Source of the DNA: Dinoroseobacter sp049801095
Lineage (GTDB): Bacteria > Pseudomonadota > Alphaproteobacteria > Rhodobacterales > Rhodobacteraceae
DNA length: 64,000 bases
Reading direction: 5' to 3'
NCBI RefSeq assembly: GCF_049801095.1
Contig: NZ_JBNAGH010000007.1
Coordinates: 1 to 64,000 of the forward strand
Shown: positions 7,490 to 15,313 of the stretch, in pieces
How the letters are laid out: each line of letters starts with the position of its first letter
How positions within the stretch are numbered: position 1 is the first letter of the stretch
Program-made: the position numbers and the translations under genes
Notes under the pieces: generated by a model
The model's input: only the letters and a program-made list of their open reading frames with translations
What the model was told of the DNA's origin: nothing
The model's database searches: none

Positions 7490-9307
7490 ATGGACCTTCG
7501 CAACATTGCGATCATCGCACACGTGGACCACGGCAAGACGACGCTGGTGGATGAACTCCTCAAGCAGTCGGGCACCTTCCGCGACAATCAGGCGACGACC
7601 GAGCGCGCCATGGACAGCAACGATCTCGAGCGGGAGCGCGGGATCACCATCCTCGCCAAGGCCACTTCGGTGGAGTGGAAGGGCACGCGGATCAACATCG
7701 TTGACACGCCGGGCCACGCGGATTTCGGCGGCGAGGTGGAGCGGATCCTGTCCATGGTGGACGGGGTTGTCCTGCTGGTCGATGCCGCCGAGGGCCCGAT
7801 GCCCCAGACCAAGTTCGTGACGTCCAAGGCGCTGGCCCTGGGGCTGCGTCCTATCGTGGTGCTGAACAAGGTCGACAAGCCCGATGCGGAGCCGGACCGC
7901 GCCCTGGACGAGTGCTTTGACCTCTTCGCCAATCTCGACGCGACCGATGATCAGCTCGATTTCCCCCATCTCTATGCTTCGGGCCGGTCCGGCTGGGCCG
8001 ATTCCGAGCTCGACGGGCCGCGCAAGGACCTCTCGGCGCTGTTTGATCTGGTGGTGCACCACGTGCCCAAGCCCAAGCAGATCGCGCGCCAGGACGAGGA
8101 TTTCCGGATGCTGGCCACGACCCTCGGCTCGGACCCCTTCGTGGGCCGGATCCTGACGGGGCGCGTGGAATCCGGCACGCTCAAGGTCGGCGCCACGGTG
8201 CAGGCCCTCAGCCGCATCGGCCAGAAGATCGAGCAGTTCCGCGTTACCAAGATCCGCGCCTTCCGTGGTCTCAGCCAGCAGGATATCGACGAGGCGCAAG
8301 CGGGCGACATCGTCTCCATCGCGGGCATGTCCAAGGCCACCGTGGCCGACACGATCTGTGCGCTGGCCGTGGACGAACCGCTCGATGCGCAACCGATCGA
8401 TCCACCCACCATCACCGTCACTTTCGGCATCAATGACAGCCCGCTCGCGGGCCGCGATGGCAAGAAGGTGCAGTCCCGCGTCATCCGCGACCGCTTGATG
8501 AAAGAGGCCGAGTCGAACGTCGCCATCAAGATCTCCGACACACCGGGCGGCGAGGCCTTCGAGGTCGCAGGCCGGGGCGAATTGCAGATGGGCGTTCTCA
8601 TTGAGAACATGCGCCGCGAAGGGTTCGAGCTCAGCATCTCCCGCCCCCAGGTCCTGTTCCGCGAGATCGACGGCGTGAAGATGGAGCCGATCGAGGAAGC
8701 CACCATCGACGTGGATGACGAGTATTCCGGCGCCGTGATCGAAAAGATCACCGGATCCCGCAAGGGCGAGCTTGTCGAGATGAAACCGGCGGGCGCAGGC
8801 AAGACCCGGATCGTGGCCCATGTGCCGTCGCGCGGGCTGATCGGCTACCATGGCGAGTTCCTCACGGACACGCGCGGCACCGGTGTGCTGAACCGCGTGT
8901 TCCATGAATGGGCGCCCTTTAAGGGGCCTATCCCGGGTCGCCGCGCGGGCGTGCTGATCTCCATGGAGAACGGGACCTCCGTCGCCTATGCGCTGTGGAA
9001 CCTCGAGGATCGAGGCAAGATGTTCATCGGCGCCCAGGAAGCGGTCTATACGGGCATGATCATCGGCGAGCATAGCCGGGACAATGACCTCGAGGTGAAC
9101 CCGCTCAAGGGCAAGAAGCTGACCAATGTGCGGGCTTCCGGCAGTGATGAGGCCGTGCGCCTGACCACGCCGATCACCCTCAGCCTCGAAGAGGCGATTG
9201 CCTATATCGACGATGACGAGCTGGTGGAGGTGACGCCGAATGCCATCCGTCTCCGCAAGCGCTACCTCGATCCCCATGAGCGCAAGCGGCAGGCGCGGGC
9301 GGTCTAA
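7490..9307 (+). CDS. typA: Ribosome-associated GTPase TypA/BipA
   Basis: A 605-residue translational GTPase of the EF-G/LepA class that binds the 70S ribosome and assists large-subunit assembly and stress growth. GTPase motifs are G1 AHVDHGKT (10-17), the switch I region RERGITI, G3 DTPGHADFGGEV and G4 NKVDKPDA. Domains II, III and V follow, and the C-terminal BipA-specific domain contains SRGLIGYHGEFLTDTRGTG. Length matches the family (about 600). Spacers of 149 bp before and nearly 400 bp after suggest a single-gene transcription unit. Confidence 0.97.
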   Translation: MDLRNIAIIAHVDHGKTTLVDELLKQSGTFRDNQATTERAMDSNDLERERGITILAKATSVEWKGTRINIVDTPGHADFGGEVERILSMVDGVVLLVDAAEGPMPQTKFVTSKALALGLRPIVVLNKVDKPDAEPDRALDECFDLFANLDATDDQLDFPHLYASGRSGWADSELDGPRKDLSALFDLVVHHVPKPKQIARQDEDFRMLATTLGSDPFVGRILTGRVESGTLKVGATVQALSRIGQKIEQFRVTKIRAFRGLSQQDIDEAQAGDIVSIAGMSKATVADTICALAVDEPLDAQPIDPPTITVTFGINDSPLAGRDGKKVQSRVIRDRLMKEAESNVAIKISDTPGGEAFEVAGRGELQMGVLIENMRREGFELSISRPQVLFREIDGVKMEPIEEATIDVDDEYSGAVIEKITGSRKGELVEMKPAGAGKTRIVAHVPSRGLIGYHGEFLTDTRGTGVLNRVFHEWAPFKGPIPGRRAGVLISMENGTSVAYALWNLEDRGKMFIGAQEAVYTGMIIGEHSRDNDLEVNPLKGKKLTNVRASGSDEAVRLTTPITLSLEEAIAYIDDDELVEVTPNAIRLRKRYLDPHERKRQARAV

Positions 9308-9701
9308 GGTCTGAACAGACACTTAAGGCTGCGTGCGGTAAGCGCTTGTAATTGCAACGAAAGCCTTCCCCGCGGGGAAGGTTGTCCTGTTCTGGGGCGT
9401 GTCGCGCAGCAGGGCGACCCCGGAGGCCGGGGTCGCAGACCCGCCTGAGTGTCTCTTGCCCTCTCTGCGGAGGCCTCTGAAGGCGCCACTTTCCAGCCTC
9501 GCGCGTCTGCCGCCGCGCAGCGGCGGCCGGGCCCAACGCCGGACAAGGTCCCGCAGGGGCCGAAGGTCGGGGGCGGGAGAACTACGAGGCCACCCGCCGG
9601 GCAACACAGCGAAAAAAACACCCAACAGAACGTCTCGCATCTGGAACATATCCGGCGCATTCCAACCGGGCGCGGGCAACCCCTTGCCACCCCAGCGCAC
9701 C
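9308..9701. other. GC-rich palindromic spacer between typA and a converging gene
   Basis: Almost 400 bp without a supportable gene. It contains three perfect hairpins: 9364-9381 (see terminator entry), 9414-9436 (GCGACCCCGG, loop AGG, CCGGGGTCGC) and 9509-9527 (GCCGCCGC, loop GCA, GCGGCGGC). The last is followed 8 bp later by ACGCCGGAC. A similar palindrome-plus-ACGCCGGAC arrangement occurs at 21540-21580. A long plus-strand frame through this stretch is an antisense shadow of the next gene and low-complexity in composition. Confidence 0.5.
9364..9381 (+). terminator. Perfect GC-rich hairpin after typA
   Basis: CCTTCCCC at 9364-9371 pairs with GGGGAAGG at 9374-9381 around GC, and flanking AAG/GTT partly extends the stem. 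It lies 56 bp after the typA stop. The tract that follows (TTGTCCTGTTCT) is U-rich but interrupted, so termination is likely but not certain. Confidence 0.5.
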
Positions 9702-10406
9702 CTAGATCATCCGGATGGAGCCCTTCTCGACGCTCAGCAGATAGCCCTTGCGGGAGATGTTCCGGATCAACAGCTCGCTGACCATCTGGTTCCCCAGCGC
9801 ATCCCGCAGCCGCTTGATCCTTGTCGCGCCCGCGGACTCGTCACAATCGGCCGCATCGCGCCCTTGGATCATCCCCTCGATCGCGGCCCCGGACAGGATA
9901 TCCCCATCCATCCGCGCTTCGGCCAGCACCGAGAGGGTCTCCATCGCGGCCTCGGTCAGCTTGAACTCCATATCGTTCAGCACCACGATCCGCTCCTCCC
10001 GACTGATCATCAGAGAGGAAACCTGGATCCCCTTCTTGTCGATCTCCGACACCCGCCGGTTCACGGTCACCAGCGCCACGAGGCACAAGAGGGCGGCCAC
10101 CAGAAGCGCCGTGGAGAAGACCAAGAGCACGAAAATCACCACCCTGTAGGAGGCCAGCACATCCGAAAAGGCCGTGCCACTCTGGGCGATGATCTCCAGA
10201 AGCTTGATCTGATCCCCGGTGGTCAGCGCGTCATTCTCGACGAAAATCCGCTCGACCCGGGCATTGAACGCATTGGCGTCCGGAAGGCTGCGAAACAGCC
10301 CCACCGCCGCGATCAGCAGGATCATCACGATCGCGCCGATCCCGGCTGCCACCACCCGGTTGCCCGTGCGCAATGTCCTAGAAGCGGAGGTAGTAGGGTC
10401 CGGCAT
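9702..10406 (-). CDS. Membrane protein with C-terminal OmpR/PhoB-type winged helix
   Basis: A 234-residue protein with two hydrophobic segments (about 18-38 and 89-115) flanking a roughly 50-residue loop, then a juxtamembrane segment and a C-terminal domain (about 140-227). That domain reads like Trans_reg_C: EFKLTEAAMETLSVLAEAR (first helices), ATRIKRLRDALG (recognition-helix region) and IRNISRKGYLLSV (wing). Basic residues before TM1 and after TM2 place both termini in the cytoplasm, so the DNA-binding domain would follow the membrane part, the reverse of ToxR/CadC. The start at 10406 (MPDPTTS) is preferred; 10433 is an alternative. Either overlaps the end of the upstream small secreted-protein gene, suggesting translational coupling. 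DNA binding is inferred, not shown. Confidence 0.7.
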   Translation of the reverse strand: MPDPTTSASRTLRTGNRVVAAGIGAIVMILLIAAVGLFRSLPDANAFNARVERIFVENDALTTGDQIKLLEIIAQSGTAFSDVLASYRVVIFVLLVFSTALLVAALLCLVALVTVNRRVSEIDKKGIQVSSLMISREERIVVLNDMEFKLTEAAMETLSVLAEARMDGDILSGAAIEGMIQGRDAADCDESAGATRIKRLRDALGNQMVSELLIRNISRKGYLLSVEKGSIRMI

Positions 10407-10674
10407 TCTTCTTCCGTTCAGCGAGACCCTCATCTCCGAAGGTCGACAGGATATTCAACAGCGACCAGCCCCCGGCGGCGATCCGCGGCTCCGCCTCGCG
10501 TTTGGCCGCGGCGGGTCGGGCGCAGGCCGCATCACTCAGGGCGATCACCCCGTAATGGAGCCGCAGCGGATCGTCCTGCTTGGCTTTGTAATCCGCATAG
10601 CAGGCCGCCTGAAGAGGGCCCGCAGTCACGGCGAGACACAAGCAGATCATGGAAAGGCGTGAGGTCAGAGACAT
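10378..10674 (-). CDS. Small secreted protein upstream of the membrane winged-helix gene
   Basis: A 98-residue protein beginning at MSLTSRLSM with a signal peptide ending near GPLQA, followed by a mature domain of about 75 residues with cysteines at the start (ACYADYK) and middle (DAACARP) and an aromatic C-terminus (AGPYYLRF). Similar short proteins with this ending are, to my memory, common in Rhodobacteraceae, without known function. Its stop lies inside the beginning of the membrane winged-helix gene, so the two are probably translated from one message. A periplasmic ligand or sensor partner is possible but purely inferred. Confidence 0.65.
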   Translation of the reverse strand: MSLTSRLSMICLCLAVTAGPLQAACYADYKAKQDDPLRLHYGVIALSDAACARPAAAKREAEPRIAAGGWSLLNILSTFGDEGLAERKKNAGPYYLRF

Positions 10675-10808
10675 GGGGCAGAGAGTGAGCCGGGACGCCG
10701 GGATATTCAATAGCGCAGGCCGCGCGGGCGATAGCAGGGCGCTGTTATTGCGCGCAGGCCGTGTCCGGACCGAGCCTTGGGGCATCCACACATCACAGGA
10801 GTGTCCCC

Positions 10809-11330
10809 ATGTTCAAATCTCTCTCCGCCGCCATTCTGAGCGCGTCTCTCGCGCTGTCCAGCCTCGGCGCCACGGCGCAACCGGCCCGCGCCCTCGACAG
10901 CGAAACCCTGGGCCAGTTGATCTTCGGGGCTGCGGCCCTCGGGATCGCCGCGGCGATCTATAACGACCACAAGGATGACAAGAAGAGAAAGAAGTCTTCG
11001 ACCAAGAGCGCCCAGACCCACAGCCAGCCCTATTGGCACCACCACGGCAATCACGGGCATCACAGCCATGGCGGGCATCACGGCGCGAAACATCACAGTC
11101 ACTCCAAGACCCCAAATGTCTCGCTCCCGGGCCTGCGGGTCCGTTGCAAGCGGCGCCTGAATACAGAGCGCGGCTGGGTCAACTTCTATAGCCAGGCCTG
11201 TCTCGAGCGAACCGGCGTGCCGGTGACCGTCCCGCAGAGCTGCCTGCGGCAACGCTGGGTGGATGGCCGCTGGCGCCAGTATTTCAGCCGCCCCTGCCTG
11301 CACAAACACGGTCAGGTCAACGATGCCTGA
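10809..11330 (+). CDS. Secreted histidine-rich protein with duplicated cysteine module
   Basis: A 173-residue protein with AGGAG at 10798-10802 before ATG 10809. Residues 1-29 are a signal peptide. A hydrophobic stretch (about 36-51) precedes a basic linker (DDKKRKKSSTK). A His-rich tract at 71-99 has 13 histidines, for example HHHGNHGHHSHGGHH. The C-terminus holds two copies of a short unit: C113 to C131 and C145 to C163, each exactly 18 residues apart and each with a G-x-W...Y/F-S-x-x-C-L pattern. Zinc, nickel or copper binding in the periplasm is a reasonable inference from the His tract. The family is not one I can name. It is transcribed divergently from the small secreted/winged-helix pair. 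Confidence 0.75.
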   Translation: MFKSLSAAILSASLALSSLGATAQPARALDSETLGQLIFGAAALGIAAAIYNDHKDDKKRKKSSTKSAQTHSQPYWHHHGNHGHHSHGGHHGAKHHSHSKTPNVSLPGLRVRCKRRLNTERGWVNFYSQACLERTGVPVTVPQSCLRQRWVDGRWRQYFSRPCLHKHGQVNDA

Positions 11331-11395
11331 GCGCCGCGCGGCCCGCGATGCGCTTTGGCCTTGAGGCCCGGGCGCGCGCGGGCCAGTCTCGCCCC

Positions 11396-12016
11396 ATGGC
11401 TGGCCCGCATTTCCAATTCGAAACCGATCTCGCCACGCGCGGCTATACCCGGATCGCCGGGGTGGATGAGGTCGGGCGGGGTCCGCTCGCCGGACCGGTC
11501 ATGGCCGCTGCCGTGATCCTCGACCCCGAGAACATCCCCGAAGGCCTCAACGATTCCAAGCAGGTGACGGCCAAACGGCGGGAGGCCTTGGCGGCACAGC
11601 TCGAAGAGGTCGCCCAGGTCGGGCTCGGTGTGGCCGAGGTCCATGAGATCGACGCCCTCAATATCCGCCGGGCATCCCATCTGGCCATGCTCCGGGCGCT
11701 GGCCGCGTTGCCCCACCCGCCGGACATGGCGCTGATCGATGGGCGCGACCGCCCGGACGATCTGCCCTGCGCGGCCCATGCGATCATCAAGGGCGACACC
11801 AAATCCCTGTCCATCGCCGCCGCCTCCATTGTTGCCAAAGTGGCACGGGATGCGGAGATGACGCGCCTGGCGGGCCTCTTTCCGGGCTATGGCTGGGAAA
11901 CCAACGCGGGCTATCCGACAAAAATGCATCGCACAGCGCTTCTAGATCTTGGGGTCAGCCCACATCATAGACGCAGTTTCCGCCCGGTCCACAATATCTT
12001 GTATCAAGAAAAATAA
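11396..12016 (+). CDS. rnhB: Ribonuclease HII
   Basis: A 206-residue RNase HII, which cuts RNA of RNA:DNA hybrids and initiates removal of single ribonucleotides from DNA. Catalytic acidic residues are visible in GVDEVGRGPLAGPV (Asp24, Glu25), DGRD in the middle, and the SIVAKVARD motif. An upstream in-frame ATG at 11348 adds 16 residues with no family similarity, so ATG 11396 (MAGPHFQFE) is preferred. It precedes ccrM by 91 bp; linkage of rnhB and ccrM is common in alphaproteobacteria. Confidence 0.93.
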   Translation: MAGPHFQFETDLATRGYTRIAGVDEVGRGPLAGPVMAAAVILDPENIPEGLNDSKQVTAKRREALAAQLEEVAQVGLGVAEVHEIDALNIRRASHLAMLRALAALPHPPDMALIDGRDRPDDLPCAAHAIIKGDTKSLSIAAASIVAKVARDAEMTRLAGLFPGYGWETNAGYPTKMHRTALLDLGVSPHHRRSFRPVHNILYQEK

Positions 12017-12026
12017 CTAACCTCTT

Positions 12027-12065
12027 GATTCAAAAAAGAATTTGACCGCGAATCACGTTTGACTC
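12027..12065. promoter_or_regulatory. Cluster of three GANTC methylation sites upstream of ccrM
   Basis: GATTC at 12027, GAATC at 12050 and GACTC at 12061 all match GANTC, the recognition sequence of CcrM, within 39 bp and 43-81 bp before the ccrM start. The stretch is conspicuously AT-rich compared with its surroundings. In Caulobacter, ccrM transcription responds to the methylation state of GANTC sites in its own promoter. Here the same logic is inferred from position and density alone. Confidence 0.65.
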
Positions 12066-12107
12066 ATCTTTGACGCAACAACAGCGCAAAGCGCGGACGA
12101 GGCAGAT

Positions 12108-13214
12108 ATGACAATCAAGACGAAAAAACCGGAGGCGGCGACGCTTCCCCGGAATGAAATTCTCGCGGGTGATTGCATCGAGGTGATGAACGCCCTGCCG
12201 GAGGCATCGGTGGATCTGATCTTTGCCGATCCCCCTTATAACTTGCAGTTGCGAGGCGATCTCCACCGGCCAGACAACTCCAAGGTCGATGCAGTGGATG
12301 ACGCCTGGGACCAGTTCGCGAGCTTTGCCACCTATGACCAGTTCAGCGCCGAGTGGCTGGCTGCCGCGCGCCGGTTGCTGAAGCCCAACGGGGCGATCTG
12401 GGTGATCGGGTCCTACCACAACATCTTCCGCGTGGGCGCGGCGTTGCAGAATACCGGCTACTGGATCCTGAACGACGTGGTCTGGCGCAAATCGAACCCG
12501 ATGCCGAACTTCCGGGGCAAGCGGCTGACCAATGCCCATGAAACCCTGATCTGGGCCAGCAAGTCCGAGGGGGCGAAATACACCTTCAATTACGAGGCGC
12601 TCAAGCAGCTCAACGAGGGGATCCAGATGCGCTCGGACTGGGTGCTGCCGATCTGCACCGGCCATGAGCGTCTGAAGGATGAGGCTGGCGAGAAGGCCCA
12701 CCCGACCCAGAAGCCCGAGAGCCTGCTGCACCGGGTGCTGGTCGCGACGACCAATCCGGGCGATGTGGTGCTCGACCCGTTCTTCGGCACCGGCACGACC
12801 GGGGCCGTGGCCAAGAAGCTGGGCCGGGATTTCATCGGGATCGAGCGCGAGGAGGCCTATCGCAAGGTGGCCGAGAAGCGCCTGAAGGATGTGCGCCGTT
12901 ACGATCGTGAGAGCCTCGCGGTCAGCCAGTCCAAGCGCGCCGAACCGCGCGTGCCCTTTGGCCAGTTGGTCGAGCGTGGCATGTTGCGCCCGGGTGAGGT
13001 GCTGACTTCGCCGGGGGGGAAGTCTGCCAAGGTGCGCGCCGATGGCACGCTGGTCGCGGATCAGGTCACCGGCTCGATCCACCAGGTCGGCGCCGCGCTG
13101 GAGCATGCGCCGTCGTGCAATGGCTGGACCTATTGGCATTTCCGGCGTGAGGGCAAGGATGTGCCCATCGACTTGCTGCGCCAGCAGATCCGCAAGGAAA
13201 TGCGCGCCAACTAA
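12108..13214 (+). CDS. ccrM: Cell-cycle DNA adenine methyltransferase (GANTC)
   Basis: A 368-residue beta-class N6-adenine methyltransferase. DPPYNLQL (catalytic motif IV, residues 41-48) precedes the SAM-binding LDPFFGTGTTG (about 222-232), the order typical of the beta class. The C-terminal portion (about 270-368, including GQLVERGMLRPGEVLTSPGG and CNGWTYWHF) is the CcrM-specific DNA-recognition domain absent from shorter relatives such as HinfI methylase. No restriction endonuclease gene is adjacent, supporting an orphan regulatory enzyme. CGAGG at 12098-12102 serves as ribosome binding site for ATG 12108. A strong terminator follows. Confidence 0.95.
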   Translation: MTIKTKKPEAATLPRNEILAGDCIEVMNALPEASVDLIFADPPYNLQLRGDLHRPDNSKVDAVDDAWDQFASFATYDQFSAEWLAAARRLLKPNGAIWVIGSYHNIFRVGAALQNTGYWILNDVVWRKSNPMPNFRGKRLTNAHETLIWASKSEGAKYTFNYEALKQLNEGIQMRSDWVLPICTGHERLKDEAGEKAHPTQKPESLLHRVLVATTNPGDVVLDPFFGTGTTGAVAKKLGRDFIGIEREEAYRKVAEKRLKDVRRYDRESLAVSQSKRAEPRVPFGQLVERGMLRPGEVLTSPGGKSAKVRADGTLVADQVTGSIHQVGAALEHAPSCNGWTYWHFRREGKDVPIDLLRQQIRKEMRAN

Positions 13215-13273
13215 GACATCACAGACACCAAGTTACCGCCCGTGCCTGCGGCCTGCAGCCCGGCACGCACCTC

Positions 13274-13306
13274 GACCCTGCCTGACCCTCAGGCAGGGTC
13301 TTTTTT
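13274..13306 (+). terminator. Rho-independent terminator of ccrM
   Basis: GACCCTGCCTG (13274-13284) and CAGGCAGGGTC (13290-13300) form a perfect 11-bp stem with loop ACCCT, followed directly by six T residues. It lies 60 bp after the ccrM stop and is the best intrinsic terminator in the window. Confidence 0.92.
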
Positions 13307-13335
13307 CGTCTGGGGGCTTGACGAGAGCGCGCCTA

Positions 13336-13351
13336 CCTACCAGATGGTAGG
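13336..13351. promoter_or_regulatory. Inverted-repeat operator in front of the TetR gene
   Basis: CCTACC, spacer AGAT, GGTAGG: perfect 6-bp arms ending 2 bp before the ATG of the TetR-family gene. The position fits autorepression by the adjacent regulator. A TTGACG box lies at 13318-13323, but I see no well-spaced -10 element. Confidence 0.6.
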
Positions 13352-13353
13352 CT

Positions 13354-13911
13354 ATGACAACACGCGATGCCCTTCTGACCCATGCCGAGGATCTGGCCCG
13401 CCGGACCGGCTATGATGGCTTCAGCTTTGCCGATCTCGCCACCGGGGCGGGGATCCGCAAAGCGAGCGTCCATCACCATTTCCCCACGAAACCCGCGCTG
13501 GCCGCCGAGCTGATGGAGGCCTATGCCGCCCGCACCCTCGGGGCTCTGGAGCCTGTGGCGCAGGCCTCGGGCGCCACGCGCTTGGGTGCGGTGCTGGACC
13601 TCTACCGCGAGGCCTTGCAGGGCGGGCGGAGCCAATGCCTCTGCGTGGCCTTCAGCGCGGTGCAGGAACGGTTGCCTGCCAAGGTGCAGGACGCGGTCGC
13701 CGCGTTTCAGGCGGAGATGCGCGGGTTTCTCGAAGCCGCCTTCGCGGCGGGTGCCAAGGACGGCACCCTCCAGACGGCTGCAACCCCAGAGGCCGAGGCC
13801 GCAGCCACCTTTGCCCTGCTGGAGGGTGCGCAGCTTGTGGCCCGGGCCAGCCGGGATGCCACCCAGTTCGACTTGGCGATCGCGCCTTTGCGCGCGCGCC
13901 TGACCCCATGA
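13354..13911 (+). CDS. TetR/AcrR-family transcriptional regulator
   Basis: A 185-residue one-domain repressor with an N-terminal helix-turn-helix (about 8-55: YDGFSFADLATGAGIRKASVHHHFPTKPALA) and a helical ligand-binding region. The turn IRKASVHHHFPTK is the classic TetR recognition helix followed by HHFP. The start codon lies 2 bp after the palindrome at 13336-13351, so transcription and translation starts must be very close. A cupin gene follows after 19 bp and an SDR-type gene after that; these are plausible targets. Confidence 0.9.
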   Translation: MTTRDALLTHAEDLARRTGYDGFSFADLATGAGIRKASVHHHFPTKPALAAELMEAYAARTLGALEPVAQASGATRLGAVLDLYREALQGGRSQCLCVAFSAVQERLPAKVQDAVAAFQAEMRGFLEAAFAAGAKDGTLQTAATPEAEAAATFALLEGAQLVARASRDATQFDLAIAPLRARLTP

Positions 13912-13930
13912 CGTGAGACGGAGACAGCCC

Positions 13931-14602
13931 ATGAAACTGAATGCGAATTTTGACGAGCGGGTCGTGATCCGGCCCGAGGATTACGACTGGGTCGACAGCC
14001 CTGCGAGCGGGGTTCAGCGGATGATGCTGGACCGGATCGGCGATGAGGTGGCACGCGCCACGACCATCGTGCGCTTCGCGCCCAATAGCAGCTTTGACGC
14101 CCATACCCATGGCGGCGGCGAGGAGTTCCTCGTGCTGGAGGGGGTCTTTTCGGACGAGCATGCGGATTACGGGCCGGGCTCCTATGTGCGCAATCCGATC
14201 GGCACCTCGCACCGGCCCCATATCGGCCCGGAGGGCGCGACGATCCTCGTGAAACTGCACCAGTTCGATGCGGATGACACCGAGCAGAAGGTGATCGACA
14301 CGCGCCAGGCGGAGTTCCTGCAGGGCTCGGCCCCGGGGCTCAGCGTGCTGCCGCTCCATTCCGTGGCGGGCGAGAATGTCGCCCTTGTGCGCTGGGCGCC
14401 GGGCACCCGGTTCAACGCCCATCGCCATTGGGGTGGGGAAGAGATCTTTGTGATCGAGGGCACCTTCCAGGATGAGCACGGGGATTACCCGGCGGGCACC
14501 TGGCTGCGCAGCCCGCATATGTCCGAGCATCGGCCGTTCTCGGAAGAGGGCTGCCTGATCTATGTGAAGACCGGGCATCTGCTGGCGATGGCGGCCGCCT
14601 GA
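13931..14602 (+). CDS. Bicupin (ChrR-like cupin) protein
   Basis: A 223-residue protein made of two tandem cupin barrels. Cupin 1 shows HTHGGGEEFLVLEGVFSDEH with a later GTSHRP. Cupin 2 shows NAHRHWGGEEIFVIEGTFQDEH with MSEHRP. Both carry the His/Glu/His metal ligand set. The pattern resembles the C-terminal cupin of the anti-sigma factor ChrR, but the zinc-binding anti-sigma N-domain is absent and no ECF sigma gene is adjacent, so an enzymatic or sensing role is open. Start at ATG 13931 is preferred over 13913, which would overlap closely with the TetR stop. Confidence 0.8.
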   Translation: MKLNANFDERVVIRPEDYDWVDSPASGVQRMMLDRIGDEVARATTIVRFAPNSSFDAHTHGGGEEFLVLEGVFSDEHADYGPGSYVRNPIGTSHRPHIGPEGATILVKLHQFDADDTEQKVIDTRQAEFLQGSAPGLSVLPLHSVAGENVALVRWAPGTRFNAHRHWGGEEIFVIEGTFQDEHGDYPAGTWLRSPHMSEHRPFSEEGCLIYVKTGHLLAMAAA

Positions 14603-14671
14603 CGATTTGCCGCCGATCAAGGGGTTCATTTCCCGCCGCACACCCTATCTGAGAAGAAACGGAGGTGCGGT

Positions 14672-15313
14672 ATGGCGAAGTTACTTGTGATCGGCGGCAG
14701 CAAGGGGATCGGGCGCGAGACCGTGCTGCGCGCGCTGGAAGAGGGCCATTCGGTGCGCGCCTTTTCGCGGCATCCCGAAGGGATCAAGCATGAGCATCCG
14801 GAGCTGGAGTTGGTCGCGGGGGACGCGACCGATCCCGGTGCGGTGGCTGCGGCCTTGGACGGATGCGATGCGGTGGTCTCGGCCCTTGGGATCCCGAAAT
14901 CCATCCCGGCCCTCGCGCGACCCACGACGGTGTTTTCCGATGCCACGGCGGTGCTGATCCCGGCCCTGCAAGCGGCGGGGATCAAGCGGCTGCTGGTGGT
15001 CACGGGCTTTGGTGCGGGCGAGAGCAACGCGGCCATGAGCGCGCTGGAGCGGATGGGCCATGGCTTCATCCTCGGGCGGGCCTATGCGGATAAGGCGGTG
15101 CAGGAGGACTTGATCAAGGCCTCCGATCTCGACTGGACCATCGCGCGCCCGGGCATCCTGTCGAACAACCGCCGGACCGGGGTCTACAAGGTGCTGACCG
15201 AGCCCAGCGAGTGGCACAACGGGATCATCTCCCGCGCGGATGTCGCGGATTTCCTGGTCAAGGCCTGGCAGGAGGAGAGCTATATCCGCGAGGCGCCCGT
15301 TCTGGTGCGTTAA
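14672..15313 (+). CDS. Atypical SDR / NAD(P)H-binding protein
   Basis: A 213-residue NAD(P)-binding Rossmann protein (NmrA-like, atypical short-chain dehydrogenase). The N-terminal nucleotide motif is VIGGSKGIGRETV, followed by an acidic patch (VAGDATDP) and DAVVSALG. The usual YxxxK active site is not clear; GRAYADKAVQEDL is the nearest segment. It may therefore be a sensor or a non-classical reductase. The gene has its own ribosome binding site (GGAGG at 14660). Its stop overlaps the alkB stop on the opposite strand. Confidence 0.8.
   Translation: MAKLLVIGGSKGIGRETVLRALEEGHSVRAFSRHPEGIKHEHPELELVAGDATDPGAVAAALDGCDAVVSALGIPKSIPALARPTTVFSDATAVLIPALQAAGIKRLLVVTGFGAGESNAAMSALERMGHGFILGRAYADKAVQEDLIKASDLDWTIARPGILSNNRRTGVYKVLTEPSEWHNGIISRADVADFLVKAWQEESYIREAPVLVR

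Noticed and set aside
7274..9322. Long open frame on the minus strand opposite typA
   Set aside because: Composition (His/Arg/Leu/Gly-rich, no domain) and exact mirroring of typA codons mark it as an antisense shadow common in high-GC genomes.
9411..9423. Partial match to the 3' end of tRNA-Arg (GGCGACCCCGG) as an attachment site
   Set aside because: Only 11 bp, GC-rich, inside a local hairpin and more than 50 kb from the tRNA; best explained by chance.
12009..12030. Possible CtrA site (TTAA-N7-TTAA-like) before ccrM
   Set aside because: The best alignment lacks the second TTAA half, so only the GANTC sites are reported.
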